In this document: positions 46,681 through 58,089 of the stretch, in pieces
Position numbering within the stretch: position 1 is the first letter of the stretch
Layout: the number at the start of each line of letters is the position of its first letter
Origin: Manis javanica
Lineage: Eukaryota > Chordata > Mammalia > Pholidota > Manidae
Assembly: GCF_040802235.1 (NCBI RefSeq)
Contig: NC_133172.1
Span: 62,813,613-62,877,612 of the forward strand
Length of the DNA stretch: 64,000 nt
Reading direction: 5' to 3'
The notes under the pieces: model-generated
Databases searched by the model: none
Told to the model about the DNA's origin: nothing
What the model saw: only the letters and a program-made list of their open reading frames with translations
Position numbers and translations under genes: made by a program

Positions 46681-47689
46681 TGAACCTGGGAAAGTGCACC
46701 CCTGCTGGTCCTTTCCACTCACAGAGACTCGGGCAGCCGGAGGATCCTGTAAGGCGGCCCCTCTTCCTGCCATGCAGGGGCCCCAGAGCAGGGGCCCTGT
46801 CCCCATGGCTCTCAGGGAGCTGGCAGCAACCCCAGGGAGGCCCCGGGACATTGGGACTGTGTCTGAGATCCCAGTGGCCGGGGCCCGCCAGCCTTCAGCT
46901 CATGCAACTCCCCTCAATCTCATCTGTTCCGGGTGGGCCTCCTGGACTGGGGGAGCCATCGTGCCGGCCCCGCGGCTGCTGCAGGGACACTCCTGGGCCT
47001 GGACCACATCTGCCTCCGGTGCGCTGCTGCGGGGTGCAGGGTGCGTTCAGGGAACACAGCGTGTGCTGGAAGGACCCGCAGCCCCGCGGCCCTGTCTGGC
47101 CTTCCCTCCTCCCGGGAAGCCCCTTTCCTGATGATGGACAGCAGTTCACTGCTGGGCGGCAGCCTAGGCCTGCTCAGGGCCAGTTCACACCAGGGGGAAA
47201 CCCACCACCGGTGCTGCCGGGCCCCGGGTGCTTGCGGCGGTCGTGAGAAAACAGCAGCAGCTGTGGCACTGCGGCCGCACGTGGAGCAGGTGGTGCAGTG
47301 GGCGCATCTGTGTTCGCGGTGAGCACCTGCCTCATGGGACTGAGGCCGAGTGATGACAGAGGCAGTGCCCTCAGGGAAACGCTGCTCACACCCTGTGGCC
47401 TAGGCTGGGCCCCCTAGGCCCTCTGCTGGAGGAGTTGCTCCCCCAAGGACAGGCTGCTCTGTGGACTACACAGCAGCCAGTCCCCCAGGGGGGAGACCCG
47501 TTCAACCTGGGGGCAGGAGTACTGAGAAGCAGCAGGGGCGGTGGGCAGGGCAGCCCCCGAAGAAGCAGGAGGGGTGAGGCCGGGTGGGGATGGCTGGGAA
47601 GTCCGGATCCAGGTCATTCCTGGGACGGAGACCGCCAGTGCGGGCTGAGCCAGGAACAACTCGTGCCTTCTCAATGCCACGTCCCCTGC
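46681..47689. other. GC-rich intergenic stretch, nothing assigned
   Basis: No gene or repeat is recognised; overlapping GC-driven ORFs occur on both strands. Confidence 0.4.
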
Positions 47690-48410
47690 TCAGTTCAAGG
47701 TTTACGTTTACGTTACAACTTTATGGAGGTACAATTGATATACAAAACCTGCACATATTCAATGTACACACTTTGATGAATTCGGACATAGGTGCACACC
47801 CGTGGCATCACCACCACAAATCAAGTGAGGAACATAGTCATCACCTCCAAACACTTCTTCATGCCCTTTGTTTTCATTTTTTGTTTTTCTGGTGGTGAGA
47901 GGACTTAACCTGGGATCTACCCTCCTAACACATTTTTCAGGTGCTCCGCATAGAACCAGTAACTATAGGCACGTTGCTGTGCGGCAGATCTCCGAAACTC
48001 ACTTCCAGGGCTTTTCTAAGAAAAATTGTGTGACACTTTTTATGATAGACCATTTCAAACATACACAAAAGTAGAGAGAACAGCATAGTAAAAATCTCAT
48101 AGCCACAACCCATTTCAACACCAACATTTTGCCAATCTTGTTTCCACTAACTGTCACTCCTTTTCTTTTTTGGCCAACAATTTTTGAAGCAAATCCCAGA
48201 CATTGTGTCATCCCACAGTAAGGAGTTTAGTGTGTTCTCTCTCTGATAAAGACTTTTTTAAAAAGCGCTTATCCTGCCATTATAATAACTAATATGATTA
48301 CCAGTATTTCCTTAATATCATCAATACCCAAGTCATGTCCAAATTTCTCCAATTATCCAATGACGTCTTTACATAATTTCTTAAACCCCGCACGGTTTGC
48401 ACAGTGCATC
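47690..48410 (-). mobile_element. Old L1 fragments, antisense
   Basis: TTACAACTTTATGGAGGTAC then AATTGATATACAAAACC (about 47711) and CATTTCAAACATACACAAAA then GTAGAGAGAACAGC (about 48050) are two successive antisense L1M 3' landmarks. Either one deleted copy or two copies are present. Confidence 0.75.
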
Positions 48411-48539
48411 GTGTCACGTTTCTGCCCCTTCCCCGTCCCCCGGCCCGCCACTCGCAGGCAAGGTGAGGTCCCTTTCTCTGTGCCCTGGGAGGAAGGCTTC
48501 CCTTTTTCTTGCCATCTCCCGTCTGTCCACCAACAGGGC

Positions 48540-48620
48540 ATCTACTGTGTGCCAGGCACTGTGCTAAGCACCCGGGCACACAGCTGTGGTAACATTACCC
48601 ACGTCCCTGTCAGCACCACG
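48540..48620. mobile_element. MIR/L2-type fragment
   Basis: CTACTGTGTGCCAGGCACTG then TGCTAAGCACCCGGG is the common 3' motif of MIR and L2 elements. It is too short to separate them. Confidence 0.55.
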
Positions 48621-48639
48621 GTGCTATTGAGGGGAAGAC

Positions 48640-49100
48640 AAGCCCTGGAGAAGAGCCGCTCGCCCCGAGAAGGGCCGGGAAGCGCCCTTTTCCCGTCCCT
48701 CTTCCTGCCTGCCCTCAATTCGCTGCCCTCCTCGCCCGCTGGCCCGGATTGTAATCACCTCTGCCTCCCTCTGGTGCCTTCTCCGCGCTGACAGGTGCTG
48801 CTGACTCCAGCCTGCAGGGGAAGCCCTCGCCTCTGCTGCGGACCCGCAGCCGCCTCGCCCCCGCTCCAGGGGTAAGGGCCCTGTGTACTCGCAGGGCACC
48901 CCGGGGCTGAGCTCCTCTCGCCGCAGCTCGGGCATCCCCGAGATGCCCCCTCGAGGCAGGGGCTGTCACGACGTCCCCTTCAGCAGCCAGGCTCGGAGGA
49001 GGTGCCCCGAGTGCCCCCGCTACACACTCCGAGGCAGGGCTCGGACTCAGGCAGCGCCTTTTGCTCCAGCTCTCGGCCGCGGGGCCTTGCTTCACTGATG
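48640..49100. promoter_or_regulatory. Second CpG island, no known gene attached
   Basis: By hand I count about 39 CpG in roughly 450 bp with GC around two thirds, giving an observed/expected ratio near 0.8. Surrounding sequence is CpG-poor. A strong plus-strand splice donor (CCAGGG then GTAAGG, GT at 48872-48873) lies inside. Another (CAAG then GTGAGG, GT at 48463-48464) lies just left of it. It could be the promoter and first exon of a non-coding RNA or a distal start for the next gene to the right. Strand and transcript are unproven. Confidence 0.65.
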
Positions 49101-51085
49101 GGTGACGCAGCTGAATCCTTCTCACAGAGACTGAGTCTTTGGTGGGTGGTCTCCGGGGGTCCCAGGCTCTTCTGTGCGGTGGATCCCCCATCCCCTGGGC
49201 CTCAGTATCCAGGGCTGAGGACTTGGGAAGGCTGGATGGACATGGGAGGGTTTCTGAGGCCAGGCCCCGAAGCGATGCACCGTATCACTGCCCGCGTTCC
49301 CCGGACACATCCTGTCGTTTCGCTGGACCACCTCCAGGGCGGCTGGGACACGGGGTGAGCCTGTAGCCCCAGGAGTGAGAGGAGAAACAGTGTGATGGGC
49401 AACCGGCCAGTCTTCCCACGTGGTGTATTTGATCTTAGTTGTGATTCAAAAATGCATTTCTAATGTAATTAGTGAATTAAATATTATAAGCGGTCCTGTA
49501 ACTATTTTATTGACATCCAAAATGTTAATATATTCAGGTTGAACCAAAAACATCTTGGAAGATTTAACTGGGTGTCTCCCTGTATTTGAGGCTCCCTTAC
49601 ATTTAGGCACAGGTGTGATTTCCTGTTTGAGAAAGCTGTTTGCATTAGATGACGTGGAAAGAGCGGGTTGAAGAGTAAGAGGTCAGGGCCGTGGGTGCTC
49701 CCCATTGCCCTCCGCCTAATAACCCAGGACAGGAGACTTGGCTGGAGGGTTCAGGGTGTGGGCACCCCCCCAACCTGCATAGTCCAGCTCCTGCATTTAT
49801 TGCCTTGCAGTAAAAACATGGGAGGTAGGATTTTATCTTTTTGTGAAAAAAAAGCCATATGCATATATGCATGGGAAAGTGTCTGTAAGGAAACACCCTG
49901 AGATGTTATAGCAGCGATCCTTTGGGTATAGAAAGGGACAAGTTTTTATTTAGTAAAGATTCTACTGAATGCACATGGAAAAGCTCACAAACCATAAATG
50001 CACAGCTTGTGCATTTTCACAAGCAAAATAGCCATGGAAGTCTGAGCCCTGGAGGCCAGCCCCTGCTGGGCCCTGCCCCTCCTGGCCGGCCGCCATCCTG
50101 GCCACTGAGGCCGCAGGTGGGCTTCCGGGCGCCCAGCGAGCCTGGCGCCTGGCTGTGGGGTATCCTTGCTCTGCACAGATGGCACTGGCGCATCCCTCAC
50201 TGTGTAGTGGAATTGGGAGGTTTGAAACTTTTCTTATGTTTATTTACCTTCTCTCATTTTCTACAATGAATATATATTACATATTGAAACACATTAAAAA
50301 AAATCAAAAGTCGGGGAGTAAAGCAAGATGATTTCAAGAATTCAGACAACAAAAATGGTGCTGCCTTGGGGCCTTTGGTTCAGGAACAGCTTCAACATAT
50401 ATAATTTCTGGCCACGGCCAGCCTGTCTGTCGGCCAAACGGGGGGAGTGCGGGCAGCTGCCACTGCAGGCGTGACCTCCTCTGGTCCCATGGTCCCATGA
50501 CCCGCCCCGGGCAGGAGCGCCAAGCCTGGGGCCAGGAGGGAGCAGGCTCGCCCCTCTGCTCTGGTCACATGTACGTGCCCGCCGGGGGCCCCACTCCCAG
50601 ACTTCCGGTCTCCCCCGGCCTTGCTCTTTCCCGCTAGCACTTGCAGTAAGGAGGAAAAGAGAACCACTCTCCAGAGGAATGAGTGGTCGGGCGGAGGTGC
50701 CTTGGGGACTGGACATGGCCTGGCAGAGTGGGGCAGAGGCTCACTGAGGAGAGACGGAGGGGCTCCTAGTGGCCGCCAGGGAAAGGACACAGCTCATGCA
50801 GACCGGCCGTCACAGACTCACGGACAGGAGGGCTCCGCCTCCCTGCCAGGTCCCCCAGGCTCCAGGCAGGGCTGGAATCCCCCCTTCACCAAGGCCCTGT
50901 GAGCCTGGGGGAGTCGCTCCCCTCCCTGGAGTCCTCCTCCGGCCGTGATGACAGCACACAGACCAGACTCGCGCTGGCATTCCTTGCTCTCCCAGGCGGC
51001 TGCGAAGGAATGGGGGCAGAAGGAAAGCTGGCCGGTGAGGCCGTCATTCTGCTGTGTGGCTCATCCAATAGGCTTGTTTACAGCC
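49101..51085. other. Intergenic stretch with an L1 tail fragment
   Basis: About 49430-49560 is AT-rich (GTAATTAGTGAATTAAATAT). About 50210-50310 resembles an old L1 3' end (CTCATTTTCTACAATGAATA then TATATTACATATTG). No gene is recognised. Confidence 0.4.
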
Positions 51086-51089
51086 TCAA

Positions 51090-51330
51090 ATACATGCCTA
51101 GAGGCCAAGAGTGTGGGCTCTGCGCTCGCTGTCTGGCTTTGCATCCTGGTCCCACATCTGCCCGCTGTGTGGCTTTAGGAGAACCACTGCTTCTCTGATC
51201 CTCAGTCACCTCATCTGCAAAAGGGGGATAATGGGAGCACCTGCCTCACAGGGTTGTTGTGAGGATTAAATGGGTTAATAAACGCAAAGCCCCTAGGACA
51301 GCGGTACGCGCTCAATGACTATTGTTGGCT
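51090..51330 (+). mobile_element. MIR SINE, nearly full length
   Basis: All MIR sections are present in order: GAGTGTGGGCTCTGCGCTCG, CCGCTGTGTGGCTTTAGGAG, CAGTCACCTCATCTGCAAAA, CTGCCTCACAGGGTTGTTGT then GAGGATTAAATGGG, and GCGCTCAATGACTATTGTTG. Confidence 0.9.
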
Positions 51331-51589
51331 CCGCAATACGGAGTCCGGAGGAGGCAGGCCCAGAGCCAGGGTGGGGCACAAAGGGACCCTTTCCTGCTCT
51401 CGAGCACCTCCCCTGCCACTCCATGCCCAAGGTCGCCCACGGAAGCCACGCTCAGCCCCAGGCTGCAGGCCTCCCTTTAGCCAGGCACCTCCTGTCTCCC
51501 TGTCCAGAGAGTGGGCGGCACCCCTGCAGGCCCGCTAGCTGAGGGTTGCCCTGAACACGAGCTTTCTTCATCTGCCCAAATTCTCCCCA

Positions 51590-51665
51590 CCATCCTGGAG
51601 ATAGGTACAACTGTTACCCACTTTACAGATGAAGGGAGTGAGGCTCGGGGAGCAGAGGTGGGAGG
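51590..51665 (-). mobile_element. MIR fragment, antisense
   Basis: ACTTTACAGATGAAGGGAGT then GAGGCTCGGGGAGC is antisense MIR core. Confidence 0.65.
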
Positions 51666-52129
51666 GGGGCTAACACCCATGTCTGTCTGACTACAAACCC
51701 TTTGACATGGTGGAAAATTCCCCAGCACTTCACGTGGCAGGGCCGCTGGATGCCGCGTCAGGAATGCGCTCTGAAGGAGAAAGCACAGCCAGGACCTCCT
51801 CCCTGAAGATCAGACCTGGGTCAGAGGTTATCACGTCACAATCCTTAGTTGAGCGGCTGGTCAAGGGACCTGGCAGAGGATGGGAAGGGGGGTGCCGGAG
51901 GAGGCGTTTATCCCTGGCGCTCACCCAGACACGCTGCCTGGGGGTCTAGCCCTGTGTGGGCCCCAGCCCAGCACGCCATGACGGGGGCCCGCGGGCCATC
52001 ACACTCACCTGAGGCCCGGACACCCGTGAGAAGAGCAGGCCTCAAGGCTGTCGGAGGTGAGGCCAACTGGAAGCCCAGGTCTGCCTGTGTGCTACCGCCC
52101 GACCTCAGAGCCATGCCAAGTGGGTATAC

Positions 52130-52650
52130 CTGTTATCTATTGCTGCATAACAAACACTCCAAACTCAGAGGCTTAGAATGGCACACATGTACGATCTCAT
52201 GGCTTTTGTGGGTCAGCAGTCTGGTGTTCTGGGCTCATGGTATCTCATGTGGTTGCAGTCAAGGCTGTCACATGGCACTTCAACCGGGGGCCGAGGGGTC
52301 CGCTTCCAAGCTGATTCCTCGTGTCAGCAGGCTGCCGGTCCCCTCCGGCTGTTGGTAGGAGGCCTCTTCCCCTCGCCATGACTCACCGTAGGGCAGCTCC
52401 CGACATGGCAACAGGCTAACCATGGAGTGAGTGATCCCAGAGACAGAGGGTGGCCAAGACCGAAGCCATGGCCTTCCTATAACCTAATCTCAGACGTGAC
52501 GTTCTGCCATTCCTGCCATATTCTATTCGTTAGAGGAGGGGTGCCTGAGTCAGCCCACACTCAAAGTCAGCAGAGTCAAGCTCCACCTCTGGAAGGGGTG
52601 GGGTACCCAGGAATTCGTGGACAGATCTTTAAAAACCACTGCGACAGGTG
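52130..52650 (-). mobile_element. MaLR-type LTR, antisense, near complete
   Basis: TGTTATCTATTGCTGCATAA then CAAACACTCC, TTGTGGGTCAGCAGTCTGG, GGGGTCCGCTTCCAAGCTGA, AACCTAATCTCAGACGTGAC and CCATATTCTATTCGTTAGAG follow an antisense MaLR LTR almost end to end. Confidence 0.75.
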
Positions 52651-52739
52651 ACCTCACCCAGGAGTGTGTGTGGTTTAACTGAAGTGCTGGTGAACTTGTG
52701 TGTGATGTTCCGCTTGGGAAGCTGAAGGGACAGCAGCAG

Positions 52740-53260
52740 GCTTGGAGTCCCGAGACCTGTGCTCATGTCCTGGCCTTCATGGCTGAGTGGTCTTGCTCTC
52801 TTCATCTGGAAACAATGGCTCTATGCTTTTCAGGATGCAGAATAAATAGGCCAGGGGTTACATACCCAGTGAAATTACATACTAAACTACATTTAAGGTA
52901 GATCTACATAGATGAACCTAAAATCTTATACTGAGTGAGAAAAGTTGCTAACAGATTTGAATGATGTGACAATCTCTTAGTGATCCCTCTGATACAGGAT
53001 TTATGCAGAGTTTCTGGTTGTGTGCATACAGGGGAAACAGGCACAGGAGTAACACACAGGAAGTTTGTAGGGTGTGCACCCCCGCCGGGAAGTGCCAGAG
53101 GGGAGCAGGGGAGCTTCCACTCTTTCTGACTCCAATCTCCTCAAAAACACTCCAAAGCAAATATGAGAAAGATGAACATGTGTTCAATCTGGGTGGCAGT
53201 ACATGGGTGTCTGGTACAGGGTGAACTATTCATAATTTAAAATCTTGAGTGTGTTTTGAC
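52740..53260 (+). mobile_element. MIR scrap then old L1 3' region
   Basis: CTCTCTTCATCTGGAAACAA (about 52798) is MIR-like. From about 52860 AAAATCTTATACTGAGTGAG then AAAAGTTGC suggests an old sense L1 3' portion. Assignment is tentative. Confidence 0.4.
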
Positions 53261-55384
53261 AATGGAACCACTGGGAGGAGGCTCTGGGAGGAGGGGGCTG
53301 AACACACCCTCACAGATGCGCACATGACGCTCCCACGTGTCGCATGCTCATGTGAGCACAAACTCATGTCTTGCAAATCATGGGGCCAGGAAACAGGCAT
53401 GTCAGCATGTAGTGCCATCTGACTGCACCTTAGATGCTGGACTGTGGCAGCTGGTAAGCTTCACCCCCATCTTCCCCTCTGGTCCACCTGTGGGCACGCT
53501 GATGAAAAGCCGACGTTGCCCTTCCTTCAGTTCTGTGGGCAGTTCAGACCAGGCAGCTCCTTTCCCTGTGTGGGCGCCCTGGCCTGGCCCCACCCCAACC
53601 GCAGCAGGACCCCAGGCCAGCCTCCTTTCCCTGAACCCCCCAGCCATTCTGGACCCACGGGGCAGCTGCCCTGCTCCACCCACAAAGCCTCCGTGTGGCA
53701 GTAAGAACCTGTCCCCACCCTCCAGGGTATGCGTGGCTCAGCACTCTTGACATCTGGACCCACCTTTGGGTGGGGGCCCAGAGCACCTTATGCTTGGCGG
53801 TGCCTTGGACTCCATGAAATGTGGGCCATGTTGGTGAACCATGTGAGTGTGGGCAGACACACCAGTGCTGCGTGTCCTGAGAAGGGGGTAGTTACAAAGA
53901 ACCCAAAGGTCTGCTGTGAGGATTGACACCGAACCATATCAGATCGCCCTTCTGGAGGGCAAGAATGGGTAAGAATGGCTCAGATGCAGCAATTTCATTC
54001 TGTTCATCTGAAAAGCCAAGCACTCGAAGGAGTTGCTGCCCTCCCCTGCAGCGTCTACCCAGATTAAAGTATTTTCTTGTTTGTCACCCCCACCAACCAC
54101 CCGCCCAAGGAATGCACAGGCATTTGCAGCCGCTGGGTGGAGGGGAAGGCCCGTGTACACGCGGTGTTTCTGGTTTCCCAGCGCCAGGGTTTGCAGCGGG
54201 AAGCCCACAGCGGCAGCCCTGCATGGACGCTCCTGTCCAGAGGGGGTCTCCCTCGGCCTGCCGTCCTCTCCGGACCCGCTCCTGCGCGGCAGGGACAGAA
54301 GCCCGCAGGCCCGGGGAGGCTGCAGGGAAGGCCCTGCGTGCACAGGGCTGGACCCCGGCTGCCTGGCCTCGGTGCAGAGGGCTGGTGGATTAGATCTGCA
54401 GGAATTGGCTGCACAGCCAGGCTGGGCTGGCGGCTGATGGCAGAGATTCAGGCTCCCTGGGCAGGAGCAGCAGCTGTGCTGGAGACGGGCAGCCTGCCAG
54501 GAGCAGACCTCTGGCCCCCGCACCACACAGGCTGACTGTCGGCACCCTGACCAGCCTCCCTGGGCACCAGACTTCCCGCAGGAGAGGAGTGGCGGAGCCT
54601 GTGCACCCTTGGATGGGTGTCCTAGACCAGCGGCGTCAGCAAGGCCTCAGAAACGCAGGGCCTCGGGCCCCACCCTGCCATGCAGCCCAGTAGCTGTCTT
54701 TCCATGAGCCCAGGGGACTGTGGGGGGCATGGAAGGCCAAGCAGTGTCCTGACAAGGAGGGAATCCCACACGCCTTGGCCCTCCTGCCCTTGGGAACCTC
54801 CCAGCGGAAGCAGTCAGAGAGGCACGCAGGCCATTGGAACTGTCACCCAGTGCTCGCGTGGGCCTCTGGCACCCGGCAAGGGGACGCACACTCTCACCTT
54901 GCAGCCACCCTGGGAGTGAAGGAGCCCAGGGCCACCCGGCAGGATGTGGCAGTTAGGGCTCCACTGGGACAGTTGGCTGCAGACCGCGTGCCCACCAGCA
55001 GTCCCGCTGCCTGCCCAAGCGAGTGTGCCCATCCCAGTGTTATTTGTAGGTGCGGGAGCAGAATGCTGCATCTCCCATCCTGGGTGCTGGTGGGTGGGAC
55101 GTGCGCGGTCCACTGATGTGATGCTGTCCTGCTCTCTAGTTTGCAGGCAGGGACACCAGCACCTGGCGGGACCCTCGCACACTTGAACAGCATCCTTGCG
55201 TCCAGCCTGAAGCCCACACCTTCCACCGTTCATCCTGCCCCTGTGAAAAGGCCCAGAGCCCCGGCCAGCTTCCTGCGGAGGGTGGCCTGTTGTGCCGGCT
55301 GAGGCCTGCAGCCCAGCTCCTGCTGCCACGTCTCCGGCTGATGTCCTGGTTTGTGCTGAATCGGGCCAACACGGTCGCACCCTA
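53261..55384. other. GC-rich intergenic stretch, nothing assigned
   Basis: No exon, RNA or repeat is recognised in 2.1 kb. Opposing ORFs up to ~220 codons reflect GC content. Confidence 0.4.
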
Positions 55385-55893
55385 GGCTTATGCCCAAGAC
55401 AGCTGGAAGCATATGTCCACATGAAGCAGGGTGGCATTATCCACAGCAGCCCAAAAGTGGAAACAACCCAAACGTCCATCATGAATAAACAAAATGGGGT
55501 CTAACCATGCAGTGGAATGTCACTCAGGCATAACAAGGAATGAAGTCCTGACACCGCAGCATGAATGGCCCTCGGGGACATTATGCTGACCAGGAGAAGC
55601 CAGTCCCAAAAGGCCCCTATCGTCTGATTCCACTCATAGGAAACGCCCAGAACTGGCAAATCCGTAGAGACAGACAGCAGACTGGTGCTGCCGGGGGCTG
55701 GGGGGAGGGGAAAGTGGGGAGTGACCGCTCATACCTATCGGGTTTCCTGTTGGGGTGATGAAAGATCAAATGACATTGTGATGATAGTTCACAACTTTAT
55801 GATTATACTAAAAGCATTGAATTATATACACTTCAAATGTGTGTATTATATGGTATGCGAATTTTACCTCAATAAAGCTGTTAAAAAAAAAAC
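55385..55893 (+). mobile_element. L1 3' end, sense
   Basis: CCACAGCAGCCCAAAAGTGG then AAACAACCC, GGACATTATGCTGACCAGGA, ACTCATAGGAAACGCCCAGA, CACTTCAAATGTGTGTATTA and ACCTCAATAAAGCTGTT then A10 run in L1 order from the ORF2 end through the 3' UTR. It is 5'-truncated and non-coding. I found no convincing flanking duplication. Confidence 0.88.
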
Positions 55894-55904
55894 ACAATCT
55901 TTTG

Positions 55905-56045
55905 CAAATACCAGAAAATCCAGCTCAAAGTGATGTGAGCAAAAGGAGAATTTGTTACCTTCTGTACTTCAGTGAGTGGTTAGGTTCAGACATGGATCTG
56001 GCTTCAGGTACTGCTTGGCTCAGGAGCCGAAACGGGTCATCAGCA
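55905..56045 (+). mobile_element. Unassigned old repeat (same family as 19050)
   Basis: AAATCCAGCTCAAAGTGATG then TGAGCAAAAGG and GACATGGATCTGGCTTCAGG then GGAGCCGAAACGGGTCATCA match the order seen at 17700 and 19050. Its antisense supplies the C-terminal end of the candidate ORF to its right. Confidence 0.5.
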
Positions 56046-56350
56046 TGTGGGTCACGACTACCGACACGTGAGAACGGGGTGCAGTCTGAATGCTTCCAGC
56101 TCAGCAAAGCCTTCAGATGCTCAGCATCCATCCCCTCTGGTGCTGCAGGCCCAGCTGGCTCAGGAGGTGGCCACGCAGGCGGTGGAGAGGGGGGCCTCTT
56201 GGTGTGTCTATACAGACGTGAGGCCAGGGGGTGGAGCTGGGTGAGGGAAGAGGCCGCCCCAAGTCCCAGGTAGCTAAGTCCCTCCATGATCCTGTGCAGA
56301 TACTCGGCCACCTTATTTGCATAGTCACCCAAGTATTTTGGGGGCACCTG
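55955..56350 (-). other. Candidate exon on the minus strand, unrecognised
   Basis: A strong acceptor (polypyrimidine stretch ending TTCCCATTCCAG, with a second CAG next to it) lies just right of 56350. From 56347 the minus strand is open for 130 codons to a stop at 55957-55955, starting VPPKYLGDYANKVAEYLHRI. The first ~100 codons look protein-like, with a predicted amphipathic helix and then a proline-rich stretch. The last ~30 come from an old repeat, which argues against a conserved C-terminus. I do not recognise the sequence. Chance is a real alternative, since other GC-driven ORFs of 230-270 codons occur nearby. Confidence 0.2.
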
Positions 56351-57556
56351 CTGGAATGGGAACACAGAAGCCAGAGAGCCTGCCCTTAAGCATCCAGCAG
56401 AGAGTGCTGGTGGCAAAACAAACCTGGGCCACACTGTGGGTCCAGTGCTGTGATTAGAAGGTCCACGGGGCCGTGGGAGTGCAGGGCAGCAGCACCCATC
56501 CTGGCCTTGGCTGGCGTGGAGGTCAGGAAGGCTTCCTGGCTGAGACATGAAAGAGTGCAGCAGGCAGGGGAACAGAATATGTGAGGGCAGAAGGCATGGA
56601 GTAGGGGGGGCGAATGAGGAAGGGACAGGCAGGCACTGCTCAGGAGGTCTCGTAAAGTACGTCAAGAAAGCAGGGTGGGATCCTGAGGCTGGTGGGCTCT
56701 GATGAAACGCATGGGTAGGACAGTGTGTCAGCACACCTGGCCTGGGCTGCACACTGAACAAAGCTGGGCTACACTGGCCAGAGCTCCAGTCCGCCACTGT
56801 GGCCTCTGGGTTCATGTCTTCCACCTCTGAGCCTTCCCACACTGGCTTTGACCCCAAGATATGCCCACCGACCTATGGTAGCTCAGCCCACAGCCCACAG
56901 CCCTTGCCCACAGCCCACAGCCCTTGCCCACAGCCCACAGCCCTTGCCCAGACCTCATGACGCTCATCTTCCTCTTCAGCGAACCAGCAGACCCACGTGC
57001 CTCTTCCTGCACCGCCTGGCTCACTGGCCTCCCATGGGGATGGGCGAGTCGGATACACAGCAGATGAGGGAGAGGCATGAGGAACCGCTAGCTGCCTCAT
57101 TCTAATGAAGCCTGATCACACTTATCAGCCCCGGGAGGCAGGGGAGGAGGGAACAGAGAAAAGCCATCCAGCAGGAAGCACTTCTCTGGGTGTCTTATGC
57201 GTCCCACACCACCTGCTGAGCAGGAAATGAGGGTGGGGCCTCTCTCATCCTCCCCACTTCTCTGCCCTAGACTGTGTCCCCAGGTGCCATATCGGTGACA
57301 TCAGCCCATGTCAAGCAGGGTCAAAATGCAGATTGGAAATAGCTACAGCTGAGTGAGTGTCAGCACCTGCAGGCTCCACTGGTCACTCACGGGACAAGCT
57401 TCGGTTCACCGAGTGCTGAGGGAGGGCTCACTGGCATTCGTTTATTCATTTGTTCTGTCATAGGCATTTGCTCCATAGCCTTTCATTAAATTGGATGAAT
57501 ATGTGCCTTGACCACAGATGACAACCCATGTCCCCGGGGCAGGGGGAGGCTCACAT
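56351..57556. other. Stretch with a 20-bp tandem repeat, otherwise unassigned
   Basis: Apart from the tandem repeat at 56887-56954 I see no repeat or exon. In a minus-strand transcript using the donor at 57558 and the acceptor at 56351 this would be one intron of about 1.2 kb. Confidence 0.35.
56887..56954 (+). repeat. 20-bp tandem repeat, 3 perfect copies plus flanks
   Basis: CAGCCCACAGCCCTTGCCCA repeats exactly at 56891-56910, 56911-56930 and 56931-56950, with partial copies on both sides. The unit contains CAGCCCA twice, suggesting growth from a shorter 7-base motif. Confidence 0.92.
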
Positions 57557-57589
57557 ACCTGAGACAGAAGTCACGGTGGCTGCCAGCCT

Positions 57590-57782
57590 GCGCTCTGCTA
57601 TTCGCGGCTTGGCTTTACTTCCGCCCTGGGCAAGTGACTTGACCTGTCCAAGCCTCAGGTTGTCTCAGGGAACATGGGAATAATAATAGTACCAGTCTCA
57701 TGAAGTTGTTTTAGGATTAAATGTGATAGTGAATGTAAAGTGCTCAGTATAGAGCTAGAAACGTAAATGTAATAATTAATCA
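57590..57782 (+). mobile_element. MIR SINE
   Basis: GCCCTGGGCAAGTGACTTGA, CAAGCCTCAGGTTGTCTCAG, GGGAATAATAATAGTACCAG, GTTTTAGGATTAAATGTGAT and GTAAAGTGCTCAGTATAGAG follow MIR to its 3' end, where the CAY-rich array begins. Confidence 0.85.
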
Positions 57783-58085
57783 CCATAATCAACACCGTCA
57801 CCACCACATCTCGATGACCACCATCATCGTCACCACTGCCACCATCACCACGATGATGACCACCATCACCACCGCCACCACCTCCACATCATCACTATGA
57901 CGACCACCACCACCACCATCACCTCTGCCGCTGCCAAGACCGCTACCACCATCACCACGACAACCACCATCACCGCAGCCACCACCACATCACCACGACC
58001 ACCGCCGCCACTGCTGCCGTTGTCACCACCACCAACACCAACACCATCGCCACCGCCACCACCATCACCGCAATCATCACCATAG
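57783..58085. repeat. CAC/CAT/CAG trinucleotide-rich array (~300 bp)
   Basis: The whole interval is built of CAC, CAT, CGC and related triplets (for example CACCACCACCATCACC) with scattered interruptions. The plus strand is nearly free of TT and GG. It starts directly at the 3' end of the MIR. A minus-strand ORF across it is a low-complexity Gly/Val/Asp string and not a gene. Confidence 0.9.
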
Positions 58086-58089
58086 CCTC

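Noticed and set aside
46524-47246. 240-codon plus-strand ORF
   Set aside because: It begins in an antisense MaLR LTR and has no recognisable domain; the opposite strand is similarly open.
56887-56954. Regular 20-bp repeats considered as a CRISPR array
   Set aside because: The repeats are directly adjacent with no spacers, and the genome is mammalian.
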